Shown in pieces: positions 45,704 to 56,976 of a stretch of 64,000 bases of DNA. The stretch comes from Hortaea werneckii. Its lineage: Eukaryota; Ascomycota; Dothideomycetes; Mycosphaerellales; Teratosphaeriaceae. The stretch is taken from positions 62,001-126,000 of the forward strand of contig JBAOKB010000184.1 of the NCBI GenBank assembly GCA_037044905.1. Reading direction: 5' to 3'. Under the pieces are notes generated by a model that saw only the letters and a list, made by a program, of their open reading frames with translations, did no database searches and was not told where the DNA came from. Made by a program: the position numbers and the translations under genes. Positions within the stretch are counted from its first letter, which is position 1. Each line of letters starts with the position of its first letter.

Positions 45704-47242
45704 TCACTCATACTTATTCCCCATCGCCGTCTTAATCGCATACGGATTCCCGCCATTCACCACCACATTATTCGCCTTACACACCCGATAATCATGGCCC
45801 TTCAGCCTATGAACCATATACCGCGGTATACTCCTATCCATTAGGATCCCCACCCCGCCGAACCGGCTAATAGGACATAGTTGGCTGTCGACGTGGCGCT
45901 GCACGTAGACCTCGTCCTCGAGCGCGTCGATCTTCTCTTGGTTCCCGCCATAGGGGGACGCGAGTCGGAGTTCGTGCGCGATGAGGTCGTTCAGCAGGTT
46001 GTGCATTACTACCGGCACGGCGGCGTAGACGTCGAGGACGTAGTTGTGGCTGTACGATGCTACGTCCCCGATGCAGTAGGTCCGGGGCCCCGCGGCATCG
46101 ACCCGCATCGTTTCGTCGTTCGTGAGGATGTAGTCCCGGGCGTCGCGCAGCGAGGGAGGGGCGTACTGGCTGTTGGGTCCTACGCCGGTGCACGGGATGT
46201 ACAGATCCGTGATCATTTCCGTGTCGTCGCTTAGTTCCAGCTTGCTTTGGCCTGTTAGATCGAAGTCCTCTTTTACGCCTGTCACGCGGATGTTGTGTTT
46301 GATTTCTACGCCGAGGTTCTCGAGCATCTTCTCCGCTTTCTGGCCCACTTTGGGCTTGAGTAAGGGTAGGCAGCGGTCGGAGCCCGTGATCAGGAAGATC
46401 TTCTTGGGATTCTTGATCCGTCGGCGCACCGGGAAATGGGAGCTGTAGTTCAGGAACGTAGCGAGCTGGCCTGCGGTTTCGACTCCCGAACAGCCTCCTC
46501 CGCAGACGACGATGCTTTTGGCTCCGTCAACTTTGGAATGGAAAGTGTTCAGCGCACCAATCGTGTTCAGGTGGGGCCCGTGGAGCGAGAGCAGATCGGA
46601 GTGTGCGCTAGAGCCGGTACACATGATCAAGGCGTGATACCCAATAGTTTGGATCTTTGGATTGTTGGATTCAGCTGGCGATATGGGAGACGTCGCCTTC
46701 GAAAGCCGTTTGTTGACCTGACTGCATCGTCTCTGTGCCGTACTGCCGATGAGCTCAACTGTCACCGTCCGCGCATCCTTGTCCATTGTCTTGCACTCGC
46801 CTTGGATGATCGTGAACTGATGTCCACGGTGGCGATGGAAACCAGGTTCGATGGGGATGAAGGCATCTTCATGTTTGATCAAGCCCGGTCCGACAAGTGC
46901 TCGAGGGGCACCGATATTCCAGTAGATGTGAGTAGATGGACTGATGATGATGAGTCGGTAGTTCGGCGCGGTAGATGTTGTGCGTAGCTTGGTAATGGTA
47001 TAGTCTAAGAAGTGGTGCGCGCATGAGAGTCCGCCGAATGATGCGCCGAGTATGACAATGTTGAGAGGCTCTGCTCCTAGTCCAGTCGGAGTCTTGCCTT
47101 TGATGTTGGACTGTCTGCGCGGATGTGTGTCATCGCCTGCTGATGCGTCGAGCGACGTTGGACTGAGACCCTGGTCTTCTGCTCCTCCCGGTTCCGTGTG
47201 CGGCGCCTTCTCAGCACTGCGCTTCAGCTGTTGAGAGCTCAT
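45704..47242 (-). CDS. AIF-like FAD-dependent NAD(P)H oxidoreductase
   Basis: Pyridine nucleotide-disulphide oxidoreductase fold of the AIF/AMID (AIFM2)-like group; likely oxidises NAD(P)H, acceptor unknown. 512 aa from the chosen ATG at 47242. N-terminal ~55 residues are polar and variable. The FAD dinucleotide motif is I-V-I-L-G-A-S-F-G-G near residue 62. The NAD motif is V-V-C-G-G-G-C-S-G-V-E near 240, and the second FAD motif is Y-C-I-G-D-V-A near 395. The frame stays open another 101 codons upstream (to 47545), but that stretch reads as non-conserved sequence and lacks a clear targeting signal. No membrane helix at the C-terminus. Confidence 0.88.
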   Translation of the reverse strand: MSSQQLKRSAEKAPHTEPGGAEDQGLSPTSLDASAGDDTHPRRQSNIKGKTPTGLGAEPLNIVILGASFGGLSCAHHFLDYTITKLRTTSTAPNYRLIIISPSTHIYWNIGAPRALVGPGLIKHEDAFIPIEPGFHRHRGHQFTIIQGECKTMDKDARTVTVELIGSTAQRRCSQVNKRLSKATSPISPAESNNPKIQTIGYHALIMCTGSSAHSDLLSLHGPHLNTIGALNTFHSKVDGAKSIVVCGGGCSGVETAGQLATFLNYSSHFPVRRRIKNPKKIFLITGSDRCLPLLKPKVGQKAEKMLENLGVEIKHNIRVTGVKEDFDLTGQSKLELSDDTEMITDLYIPCTGVGPNSQYAPPSLRDARDYILTNDETMRVDAAGPRTYCIGDVASYSHNYVLDVYAAVPVVMHNLLNDLIAHELRLASPYGGNQEKIDALEDEVYVQRHVDSQLCPISRFGGVGILMDRSIPRYMVHRLKGHDYRVCKANNVVVNGGNPYAIKTAMGNKYE

Positions 47243-47757
47243 GGTACGGTCTACAGGGTGAAAGATGGTGTGTTGTATGCTCGTTGTATCGCTGGTAGTG
47301 TCGGTGGTCTCATACCATAGATACATGGCAAGACAAGCGATTGAGCGCAGACGTTGACGACATCTATCGCCAGTGACAAAGAAAGGCGAAGACAATGAAA
47401 GACTTACCGCACGCGGAATGTGGAATGATGGTATTTGAAAACCCCTTGCTTGGTACAGAATAACGCCTTGCTTGCTAGCCCAATTCCCACCTTCCGAAGC
47501 CATCGCAGGTCGATGAAATGTTCCCCATAACCCTATCGAATGCACAAAGAGCTCTCGCAGCTCGGGGTATCGTTCTCGTGACCACTTTTACCAACCCCAT
47601 TGACGCCGTGATGTAGACCCTCAGATATTATACACTATCTGTTTTCATGTCGTCGTAATCGTTAAGAGCTGCCCAATGCTGATGTAGATCAACCGGCAGA
47701 CCAGAAGGCAATGTCGCATGCTGGAACGCACACTTGCATTGATGTGAGCACTGGCGC

Positions 47758-48165
47758 TTACGGAAAAGGCACAATGTATTTGCCGAGGTAGTCGACATCC
47801 TGTTGCTGCTCCGACTTGAGCTTCTCCAACTCAGCGGTGACACCGGTGGCACTAACGCCGGCGGCATTCTTGCTGGCTTCCTTGGAGGGAGTCGGCGACT
47901 GTGAGGCTGCAGTAGATGGAGTAGCCGAGGCGGACTTCATGATGCCGGAGAAGATGTTGCCTAGGAAGCCGCTAGAATTGGTGTGCGACAGCGGCGGACG
48001 CTGGGTGGGAGCGGACTGGGTCGCGGTCGCAGTTGCGGTCGCGGGCGCGGTTTCCTGTTGTTTCTTCGCCGCCTCCTGCTGTTGCTGACGCGCAAGACGC
48101 TTGGCGTCGTTCTCGGCCGCGCGCTCCTCGCAGTAGGCGGGGATGAGGGTCTCGACTGGGAACAT
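47758..48165 (-). CDS. Hypothetical small Ala/Gln/Ser-rich protein (135 aa)
   Basis: Single open frame, not recognised. It starts M-F-P-V-E-T-L-I-P-A-Y-C-E-E-R and has a charged, Gln-rich helix (residues 12-40), an Ala/Thr repeat (A-T-A-T-A-T), and a central G-F-L-G-N-I-F-S-G-I. The conserved-looking end is D-Y-L-G-K-Y-I-V-P-F-P. Protein-like ends on both sides of a low-complexity middle suggest a real small fungal gene. No signal peptide. Confidence 0.6.
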   Translation of the reverse strand: MFPVETLIPAYCEERAAENDAKRLARQQQQEAAKKQQETAPATATATATQSAPTQRPPLSHTNSSGFLGNIFSGIMKSASATPSTAASQSPTPSKEASKNAAGVSATGVTAELEKLKSEQQQDVDYLGKYIVPFP

Positions 48166-50172
48166 ATTGATGGTTGATTAAGTGTGTTGGAGCGTGTGTC
48201 GGCGGTGTGTTGACGGTCGATTATGCTCGCTGAACAGGGTGGAAGCAGACAACTGATGAGAGATTGGTGGCGGTTAAGCGGCTTTGTAATGTTCACGAGG
48301 TACTTGGTACTTTGTGCTTGGTTGCTCGGTTGCTTGCTTGCTTGCTTTTAGCCGGTCGCAAAGGGTGACCTTGTGACTTTTGAGGGGCCGATCAAGGGCA
48401 AAGGTCGTTTTTGGTCTTTGGTGATGGTGTGGCGAAGGTGAGTGTGTCTGCAAGGACGCTCAGTAGGTAGACAGAATGGTGTGGAAGGTGAATGGGGAAA
48501 GTGTGTGGAAGTGAGAAGGATGTCGCGTGTGTGGTCGGGTGTGGTAATAAGTATACCTACCTTAGGTAGGTATGCAAAGCAAGTGCAGGTTCTTAATTTA
48601 AGCGGAGCCCAGACCCAACTTTCCACCCGTTCACAGGTACTAAACCCGCACCGGGTTCGCGTGGGGAAGTGCTGGTGCAGCTGCCCTGCTTGCGCCCTGC
48701 TTGTGCCCGATCTGCCTTATTTCCCGCGCTAAGAAGTTCTAGAGAAGGCGAAGAAGGTGGGAGAACCGTCCGGGTGGAATGTTCACTCAGTTCGCAGCAT
48801 CTGGACTCTTCACTCACGGTCGCACTGGTGACTCTGCATTATTGGACTGTATCACAAGGCACAAGGCACATGCACACTGATTGATTGACACTTCCCTTCA
48901 CTGTGGCGATCGAATAATGGCGCGGGAACAAAGAAATGGAACGGAAAGAGACGGCACAGCGAAGGCTTCCGCCGGTACCGAAAACGTACCTACCTAGGTA
49001 TGTGCAGCCCCTTCCACCTTCCCCGTGCCGAACTGACCGATAAGCCCATTCTCGGGATTTCCTCTTCTTCAATTCCCGCTTCGCTTTCATGATTGCTCCC
49101 TAGGTAGGTATGGATGCTATTATTATTGAACTGCTACCGCCAACATCCGTGTGCCCAGCTCGTGCTATGATGGATAAGATACATCATAGACAATGCACGA
49201 TACCGAGAAGCTAGCCACCGTATGACATCTAGATGGCTTCATAGTAAAGAAACCCAAGATTGACAGTAGTGGTCTTGGATGTGGGCAGATAACCAGCAGA
49301 ATTCTGTCCTTTCATGGCTATCCGGGTACTTAGAGGCCCATACTTCCTAGCAAGGCGACATGCAGAGCCCGTGGCACACATTCTTCCCCAGCCACCGCGC
49401 TCCCCGAGATGTGGCATGGAACGAATGCTCGCACGTACACTACCGACCTGGATGCCTACATTAGTAGGTACCTATAGTAACTACAGTCTTCGAACGCTAT
49501 TCCTCTCGTTTTCTCTTCAGTCTGTGGAGGCATTGGACAACTGCACGGTGCCTAGGTCTCCAGGTACTGTACCTCCTAGGTGTGTCATCATACGAATTGC
49601 CGTGAAGCTGCGAATTTTGATTATGCACCATCAAATGTCCAGATCATGCGGACCTTGTCCTCTAGAAAATTACCTAACAAGTTTGATTGTGGAAGTATTC
49701 AAGATTTGACGAGGAGCGTTAGCAGGCGATCAATTACAGCAGGAGCATTCATGGCACATGAGGATAACTTGAGGGGATCTTCAATCAAATCAATGCGGCA
49801 CAACCAATACGAAATACGTGACTTCATGTGCAAAAGGTGTTCAGAAATCCTGTCTGCTCTTAAGCAATAAGTTCATGTTGCCTGTATCTCTCTTGCTTAT
49901 CTACAGATTTGGCTGCTGATTGCTTGGACCTCATTCTGGTAGGTGCATGCTGAAGAGATGATGCGGCCTCTCCACTACCAGCAGCCTGGCCTGCCCTGGC
50001 AAAGCCAAACTTGGCCGAAGCGTACCTAGTAAGCTGGCCCGGCACGTAGGCAAAAAACGTCATTCTTCACATGAAATACGAACGGCGCAGCACAGCATCA
50101 CCAAGATGCATCACTCCGACATCAACAGCCGCCGTCGCCAAGGGTCTCTCATAAATTTGGAACGTTCCGACC
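48166..50172. other. Long intergenic region with CCTAGGTA palindromes
   Basis: 2.0 kb without a supported gene. A GCTT microsatellite lies near 48325-48348. Palindromes related to TACCTAGGTA occur at 48554-48572, 48991-49000, 49099-49110, 49465-49474, 49551 and 49574. The short open frames here lack coding character. Confidence 0.5.
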
Positions 50173-51530
50173 ATGCCCAACAGTCTAGAGATCGCCCTCA
50201 AAAATGATAGTGACTCGAGCAATATTCACGCCTATATTACCGGCATAGCCATCCAGCACGGCGGGCAACGATGCCTCGTCAAAGCTGACGGCCATGGCCT
50301 ATACTTTCCACAGAACCCGCCTTCGATAGGCTCGCCTCTCACGGAAGACTGTGCAATTCCCTTGGGCTCTCCCGGCAACACCATCTGTGTCACGTAAGTC
50401 ACTGTCCCGTCGCGCTACACACTTGAACCCAATGGCTAAGCTAACACTTTACCGATCACAGTATCCCTCAGATAGCCGGCGGAAGAATATGGATAGTCGA
50501 AGGCAAACTTACCTTCCTGCTCAATCCCGGACCAGCCCTGGTGGAGCCCTCAGTCTTGAACCCGAGTGATCCGAATGCGAATGTCAATTTTGGCTTCTGC
50601 GAGTTTACCCTTAACGACGCCCAGCTGTATGCCAATATCAGCTATGTCGACTTTGTGCCGCAGATTCCCATCGCCATTACTTTGCAGGAGAACAGTGGCG
50701 AGAGCCAACATGTCTCCGGCATGGCACCTGATGGTCTGGACCGGCTTGCTGATGGGCTTCGACAGCAAGCAAAGAAGGATGGACGTCCTTGGGACAAGCT
50801 AATTGTCAACCGGGATGGACGGAATCTGCGCATACTGAATGCGACCCATGGAGGCGCTGTCGGCGCAAGTTTTGACGGCTACTACGAACCGCACATTGAG
50901 GAAGTGTGGAAGAAGTACAGCTCGGGGTCTTGCATGAAGATAGACACCCAAGCCGGACCTGGAACCCTCGAAGGGAGGATCAATCATAAAGGCGAATTGG
51001 TCATTGGAGGCGAAGCTTTCGGTAAACCCAACAGCGCAGACGTACTAGGCTGCAACTCCGGACCATTCACGACAGGTCCCAATCCGACCAGAAACGCCAT
51101 CATCCCCCGATTGGCCGCGGCCTTCCATCGATCCTGTCTCCTAGCTACCGAGAACCACCCTTCAGATCCACGCACTTTCTACTGCTGCGACCCTACCAAC
51201 CACTACGCCCGCCTAGTCCACGAAGTGAACATCGACAAGAAGGGCTACGCCTTCGCCTACGACGACGTGCAACCCGAAGGCGGCGACGACCAGAGCGGCA
51301 AAGTCAACGGTGGTGATCCCGTCCTCTTCACGGTCGCCGTCGGCGGTAACCATGCTTCAGACCGTAACCCTTCCATCCCGCCTATTCCGCCCCATCGTCA
51401 GCCCTCACAGCAGCAGAAGTATGACAGGCCGCCTCCGCCGCCGCCTGAAGGCGGATATCGCGAGGAACATCAGCAGCATGAGGGGTTTAGGAGTAAGATG
51501 AAGGGGCTTGCTGGGAGGTTCTTGCATTGA
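50173..51530 (+). CDS. GH64-type (beta-1,3-glucanase / thaumatin-fold) protein
   Basis: Resembles glycoside hydrolase family 64, which cleaves beta-1,3-glucan; activity here is inferred. Exon 1 (50173-50393) and exon 2 (50462-51530) are joined as I-C-V-T-I-P-Q-I-A-G-G-R over a 68-bp intron, 429 aa. The N-terminal beta region reads L-E-I-A-L-K-N, then Y-I-T-G, and I-W-I-V-E-G-K-L-T-F. The acid-bearing segment N-F-G-F-C-E-F-T-L and the following D-F-V strand fit the family core. No signal peptide is evident, unusual for a wall-active enzyme. The C-terminus adds a Pro/Gln tail with a P-P-P-P-P-P run and a basic amphipathic end (F-R-S-K-M-K-G-L-A-G-R-F), perhaps for interaction or membrane contact. 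Confidence 0.8.
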
Positions 51531-52574
51531 GGCGGGATTTCGACCTGGCTTTGGTTGTCACAACGTCCTCTTTTATATCTACAGGAAATTGAAAACATCA
51601 TTTCGCTTTCCCATTCGCCCTCTTTTCATTCCCTGTCAAGCCGTTAGACGCGGATGATACAAAAATCGCCACCATTGTGACCTGGATTCAATACTAACAT
51701 TCGCCCAACCACTTCCTCACAGTCCTAATCTCCCATTTGTGCGCTTCACGAATGAACTGCGGTTCACGCGCCACATCCAGAATCCCATAGCTATCCCAAT
51801 GATTTCCTCCCCCCGTAATCAGCAACTGTGGACTCTTCCCGCCGCTCCCGCACTCGCCATCAGTCCTCGGGAAAATTATTCGAATCTCCAACGCAAAGGG
51901 CGATAATTATCGCAAATTCACCCGTCGTGCTCCGACATTTCGAATCCGCAAATTTACTTCGATCCCTTGGAACGCCGTGGTATCGGCTGTATAACTTGGT
52001 CGAGTATCACAGTAAGATAGCAAAAAGGGTTGATAAGACGGAAGTGCCGGATGATGAATGATGATGGTTCTCTTTCGCCTACATAATATTGCCACCTCAT
52101 AGTATCTAGTATGACCCACTCAGCCGACAGTGGCAAAGCCTGTATCTGTCCTCCTTGACGAGCTGGACGTTCGGCGTAAGCTTGAGGAGAAGCCGTGTAT
52201 GTCTTGTCGGCTGGTAACAGCGGAGCCAGTCGAAAAGTGCAATGCCAACATGCTAACCACCCACTTCTACATGTTTCCGTAGCCTCGCACGCACATCGCT
52301 GCGGTATCTGTTGGAAAAAATTTCCCGACCGGTTCGTCCCTTACGATTTGAGCTTGTCCTATTTCCTACATTGACGGTACGTGTAGAGACGTACCTGGTA
52401 TACATCTATCCTATCAACTATACAGCAAGATTGAAGTGAAAAGAGAGATCTCCAGTACTGTACATTTTCGAATTGGGCCTTCCCTTCCGGCCGTGCACAG
52501 ATTCCAACTACGTTCCGACAACTCTGCTTTGACGATGCGACAGAGACCGAGAAAATCAAAGTTCACTGGCGAGT
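51531..52574. other. Intergenic between convergent genes
   Basis: About 1.0 kb between the GH64 and OXA1 stop codons. No gene, RNA or repeat seen. Confidence 0.5.
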
Positions 52575-54164
52575 CTACCGACCTCTGGCCTTCGCCCGTT
52601 TCTCGTAGTCATCTGCCGCCCGCTTCTTCGCCGCTTTGGCTTGCTGCTCGCGCTTCTCTTCCACTCGTCTCCGAGCAATGTTCTGAAAATCTTGATACTT
52701 CTCATTCCATGCACTCTTCGCCCTGTCGAATACGCCGCCTTCAGACTTGGCAGGTTGGGCGGAGACCATCTCGTCTCCGTTTTGCCTCTGTGATGAGCCA
52801 GCTCCTCTGGACGGATTCCTAGGTTGGACATCGATGACGCGGCCACGACCGCTGGAGGATGACGAGGAAGCACGGGTGTTGATGTTAGGGGCCTGCCATT
52901 TGGGTTGCATGTATGCTGCATTCCTCCCGCCTGCACCACCGTTCACAGCAGCAGTGTTCGATCGCGAGCTACCGCTGTCTGCTTGCTTCTTCGTTTCGCC
53001 CCTGTATGCATCCAGAATCGCGCTGAGTGGGCTTGCACCTCCCTCCTCGCCTTTAGCAGGCTTATACATGGGTGCGAGCCCAAAGAAATCCCGGACCTTT
53101 TCATTGCGAAGGAGCATACCCTGTGTAAGACCAATAGCACCGGAAGCGGCGAACCAGACAGCCAACGCACCCGGTTGGAAGGAGATGACCAGCATTAAGA
53201 TACCGGGCATGGCGTAAAGAATGAACGGCTTCATGCCGGGGGGCATACTCTCCGGTGTTGCAGTACCACTTTCACCGCCCATTCTGACCATGAGATGGAC
53301 CGCAGCACCCATTATGACCGGCATGAGCCCCCATGGATCAGGGACGGTCAAGTCTGACAGCCACAGAAACCCACCGTCCCTGAATCCCGGCACTGGCAGG
53401 TTCGACATCGCCCGGAGGAGCTTAAATCCACAGTACCCTATCACACCCTGCATCATCATCGGTGTGAAGGCGGCCATGTACGACAAGCCAGCTCGCTGAC
53501 GCACGAGCTGCATCTGTTGCAATGCCGCCATCATACCCTCCCGATCTCCTGCTTTCTGGCACTCGGTCATCTTAATTTGGAAAGGTTTCAGTACGGGTTG
53601 GAGAGCGGTCTGTCTAGCCATGTTGTCGCTGCTCCGGAGGTAGAAGGGGAATGTGATGACACGCAGTGCGATGGCCGTCGCGGCAATGCTGCCCCACCAT
53701 GGCATGCCGCTGTAGATGTGGACGTGCTCCAGTAGCCACTCCAGCATGCTGGTTGGGCCCCAGCCGTAGTTGAGGCCGATCTCATGAAGGTAGCCGATCT
53801 TCTCGGGGATCTGAGAGATGTCGTTGGCGGTGCTCAGGTCGATGGAGTCGAGGGTTATGGAGTCGAGGTCAGAGGCGGCGGAGGTGGAGGCTTCGGATGG
53901 CGGAGTAGTTGTCGACGCTGCATCTGCGGCAGGAGTGAGGGTGTTTGAGGTAGAAGCGAAGCGGATTGAGGCGACTGACGGGGTAGCCATCGCGGCTCTG
54001 TGCCATGTCTGCAGAGGTGATGATGATGATGATGCCGTCCTACCAAGGGGAGCTGGCGTTCGTATCCGTGATGAGGGCGAGGCGTATGAAAGGTTTCTGC
54101 GACATTGTTGTTGGAACAGCCTTGCCGTCCGGCTGTTGAATTGGAGACCTCTTGACGGCATCAT
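52575..54164 (-). CDS. oxa1: Oxa1, mitochondrial inner-membrane insertase
   Basis: YidC/Oxa1/Alb3-family insertase that places mitochondrial- and nuclear-encoded proteins into the inner membrane. About 529 aa from the ATG at 54164; an in-frame ATG at 54200 is also possible. The N-terminal ~90 residues are Ser/Arg-rich, a mitochondrial presequence. Five membrane segments are visible: W-W-G-S-I-A-A-T-A-I; F-T-P-M-M-M-Q-G-V-I; L-M-P-V-I-M-G-A-A-V; F-I-L-Y-A-M-P-G-I-L; A-V-W-F-A-A-S-G. The family loop Q-T-A-L-Q-P-V..M-T-E-C-Q-K-A-G-D follows segment 1. The long basic C-terminal tail (about 130 residues, ending K-R-A-K-A-R-G-R after a coiled stretch) fits the ribosome-binding tail of Oxa1. Confidence 0.93.
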   Translation of the reverse strand: MMPSRGLQFNSRTARLFQQQCRRNLSYASPSSRIRTPAPLGRTASSSSSPLQTWHRAAMATPSVASIRFASTSNTLTPAADAASTTTPPSEASTSAASDLDSITLDSIDLSTANDISQIPEKIGYLHEIGLNYGWGPTSMLEWLLEHVHIYSGMPWWGSIAATAIALRVITFPFYLRSSDNMARQTALQPVLKPFQIKMTECQKAGDREGMMAALQQMQLVRQRAGLSYMAAFTPMMMQGVIGYCGFKLLRAMSNLPVPGFRDGGFLWLSDLTVPDPWGLMPVIMGAAVHLMVRMGGESGTATPESMPPGMKPFILYAMPGILMLVISFQPGALAVWFAASGAIGLTQGMLLRNEKVRDFFGLAPMYKPAKGEEGGASPLSAILDAYRGETKKQADSGSSRSNTAAVNGGAGGRNAAYMQPKWQAPNINTRASSSSSSGRGRVIDVQPRNPSRGAGSSQRQNGDEMVSAQPAKSEGGVFDRAKSAWNEKYQDFQNIARRRVEEKREQQAKAAKKRAADDYEKRAKARGR

Positions 54165-54662
54165 CTTGAGCGGGTTGGAGATGTCGTCAAGGAAGATCAA
54201 TCAATCGATCAATCATCAATGGGGTCTTCGCGATTCGGGGGTCCGAACTTTTTGAGGTCGCGAATCGATGGATGCGACGCTCAGGCCTCGGCAGCGCGCT
54301 AGCCTCCGGAGTGTCGAGCGTGTCGCGTTATAGGTTGCGATATACCTTACTTACCTAGGTATCAATATTGATATTCTTCAAACATGCCTGCTTGCCTAGG
54401 TATACATGAAACTCCTTGGATTAATCAAGATCTGTAGGAAATGGAAAAAGTGCGTTAAAGTAGGGTGGGACACAGATGATTTTGTCAATTGGCGGAATGC
54501 GCCTACGACCGAAAGAAGACCCAAATGCATGCCCTCTTCCCACATACAACCCAAACGCCGCTCCATGCCACGCTGAGCTCCTCTGTAACTCCCGTCATTG
54601 GTATATGTCCGCTCGATCCCATCTATATACATCATTTTCCTCCCCAACTGTCGGGATCTTGA

Positions 54663-55144
54663 TCACTCAAGTGCGGTATATGCATCCATCTCCTCCCCGT
54701 CTCTCCGTCTTCGTTCCACTGGGTCCTGTCGGATCTCGACACCAGGACCCACCGGTCTCGAATTGCGATATGATGGGAAAACCTATGACGTTGGCCAGTC
54801 AGCGACATTCTCCGTCTGAGAGTACTCCAGCCCTCGAAGCATCATTGAATTCCATGACCTTCCCTACTTACCTTGGTCTTACTCCACCCTAATCTAAACG
54901 CCGCCTCGTGTGCAAACAGCTCTCCATATCCCAGCATCAGGCCATTCACAAATGGAAGCAGTAGATTGATCGCGGCTCCGCGGACGATGCTCCATAACGT
55001 TGGCGGCTGGTAGACGATCAAGGGGCTTGAGGAGGATGAAGGCGGCTCGTCGCTCGAGTTGGGATTGCTGTGATCGGCGTCGTAGTTCTCGCTGTCGGAG
55101 GGGAAGGTGGTTTGCGATTCCGTGAGGGGGTCGTGAGAGGCCAT
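54663..55144 (-). CDS. mim1: Mim1 / Tom13, mitochondrial outer-membrane import protein
   Basis: Subunit of the MIM complex, which inserts helical proteins into the mitochondrial outer membrane. Exon 1 (54872-55144, 91 codons) and exon 2 (54663-54782, 39 codons) are joined over an 89-bp intron, 130 aa. The signature membrane segment L-W-S-I-V-R-G-A-A-I-N-L-L-L-P-F-V-N-G is followed by L-G-Y-G-E-L-F-A-H-E. Ser/Pro-rich N-terminus, as usual. Exon 2 adds V-F-P-S-Y-R and G-P-G-V-E-I. An unspliced reading would stop a few codons into the intron. The frame is also open upstream to 55474, but the ATG at 55144 gives the family length. Confidence 0.9.
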
Positions 55145-55681
55145 TGCGGTGGAGTACGCAGGGTTCGGTTTGGGATGAGTGTCCGTTTGCTCCCAGTCTA
55201 GCAGCCCAGTGGGTTTCGCACAAGCGTTAAGTAGCTGAAAGCGTGCCCGATGGACAGTGTCTGTCACCGGCTCAGTGTATGCGGTTGGTGAATGCCGGAA
55301 GCACTGTATGTGTTCATTAGTTGACTGAACAATCAATAGTCGCAATGCTGCTTTGAGCTGTCGGCGACTGTTCAGGCTAACTCCGATGCTGCGGCCAGCC
55401 GCCCGCCGCCCGCCGCCCGCCGCCCGCTCGGCTTCCAGTTCCAGTGACGTCTGCGCGGGTGACTTGAGCCGCACATGCAGCTGGGCTGTTCTGTGTGTTT
55501 CGCGGGCAGCTAAGCAGAGCTACAACATCTCCCGACTACCAACAATCAACAACCTCTTTTCTTAACCAAACCATTTGATTGAAAACACAAGGCCTTCCAC
55601 AGCAGAGGCTTTCGTGATACGCGAACAGTCTACCGTGTTTTGAACCCGGTGTCTTGATTCACCACATTCCACGCCACCAAC
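55145..55681. promoter_or_regulatory. Divergent promoter region, Mim1 / Shp1
   Basis: 537 bp between divergent starts, containing the GC-rich 7-bp repeat at 55398-55429. The A/T-rich tract near 55535-55565 probably lies near the Shp1 leader. Confidence 0.45.
55398..55429. repeat. Short tandem repeat, GCCCGCC unit
   Basis: About four and a half copies of a 7-bp GC-rich unit in the Mim1/Shp1 intergenic region. Confidence 0.8.
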
Positions 55682-56976
55682 ATGGACGACCAAGAGAAAT
55701 TGAGCCAGTTTGCAGCCATCACTGGCGCCAACCAGAGCACTGTATGTGGACCCTCGAGAGAGTGCATAATCCTGATCCATCATACTCACATTCTCCGCAG
55801 GCCCAAGGTGCTCTCCAAGCCGCCAACGGCGACCTCGAGCAGGCCATCTCCCTCTTCTACGCCCAGCAAGAGGTGCCGGATGACGACGAGCCTGAGGATG
55901 AATCTCCAGCCCAAGCTAGGCCCGCTCCGTCCAGCGCTTCCGGCGAGCAGCATCTCAGCAACCCTACTGGTCAGCGTCGTCCGCCGGGCCAGCGCCCAAA
56001 GCAGATGACGCTCGGCGATCTCCAGCGCACCAACGCCGAGTCCGACGATGAAGACGAGCGGGACAGATACGCGGGCGGCGAGAAGAGCGGGTTGGCGGTC
56101 GAGAACCCCAACCAAGGCAGAAGTGGCGGTGGTGTAGGCGGGGCGACAGATCATTTCAAAAACATTATGAGGCAGGCACAGCAGAACCGGGAGAGGCCTG
56201 GTGGTGACGATGATGATGAAGATGAGCCCGAGCAGCCCACCAGGCGGAGTGCTTTCACAGGCCGAGCGCAGACGCTTGGTGGCGAGGGTGAGGAGAGTCG
56301 CGTGGTCGAGGACCCCTCAGCACCTACCCAGGGCCCTGGGGCGGGCGGTAGACAGCGTCTGCCGAGGGTGACTCGCACGATGCATCTCTGGGCGGACGGT
56401 GTGAGTATCGACGACGGCCCACTCTTCCGCTTCGACGACCCTGCGAACCAGGACATCATGGCCCAGATCAACCAAGGTCGCGCCCCGCTCAGCTTGCTCG
56501 ACGTCCAGCCCGACCAGGAAGTAGACCTCAACCTCGACCCGCACCAAGGCGAGAACTTTGTCCAACCTAAGAAGAAATACAAGCCATTCTCCGGCTCCGG
56601 CCAGCGTCTGGGCTCGCCTACCCCTGGCGCCTCAGCTGCGGCTCCCGCTCCCGCCGCCGCGGCCGCTGCCCCATCTCAACCCCAGCAGCAGCAAAAACCA
56701 CAACCGTCAGCCCAAGTCAACGTCGACGAGTCTCAGCCGACGGTTCAGCTTCAGATCCGTCTCGGTGACGGTACCCGTCTTTCTTCCCGCTTCAACACCA
56801 CCCACACTATCGGCGACGTCTACGATTTCGTCAGCAGGGCGAGCACGGAGAGTAACCAGAGGCCGTGGGCGCTGATGACGACTTTCCCTTCGAAGGAGTT
56901 GGAGGATAAGAAGCTGGTTTTGGGGGATATGACGGATTTCAAGAGGGGTGGTGTTGTGGTGCAAAAGTGGAAATAG
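55682..56976 (+). CDS. shp1: Shp1/p47-type UBX protein, Cdc48 cofactor
   Basis: Adaptor linking ubiquitinated substrates to the AAA ATPase Cdc48/p97 in proteasomal degradation and membrane fusion. Exon 1 (55682-55741) and exon 2 (55801-56976), 411 aa. A UBA-like domain fills residues 1-45 (F-A-A-I-T-G-A..A-L-Q-A-A-N-G-D-L-E-Q-A-I). A linker rich in Asp/Glu/Pro follows. The SEP domain at about 235-305 starts R-T-M-H-L-W-A-D-G-V and has the typical G-P-L-F-R-F-D-D-P. A Pro/Ala/Gln linker comes next. The UBX domain fills about the last 80 residues, with T-T-F-P-S-K-E-L in the F-P-R loop position; the canonical Arg is Ser, worth noting for Cdc48 binding. Confidence 0.93.

Noticed and set aside
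47243..47545. 101-codon N-terminal extension of the AIF-like protein
   Set aside because: Open but not family-like; the ATG at 47242 gives a normal start. RNA data could change this.
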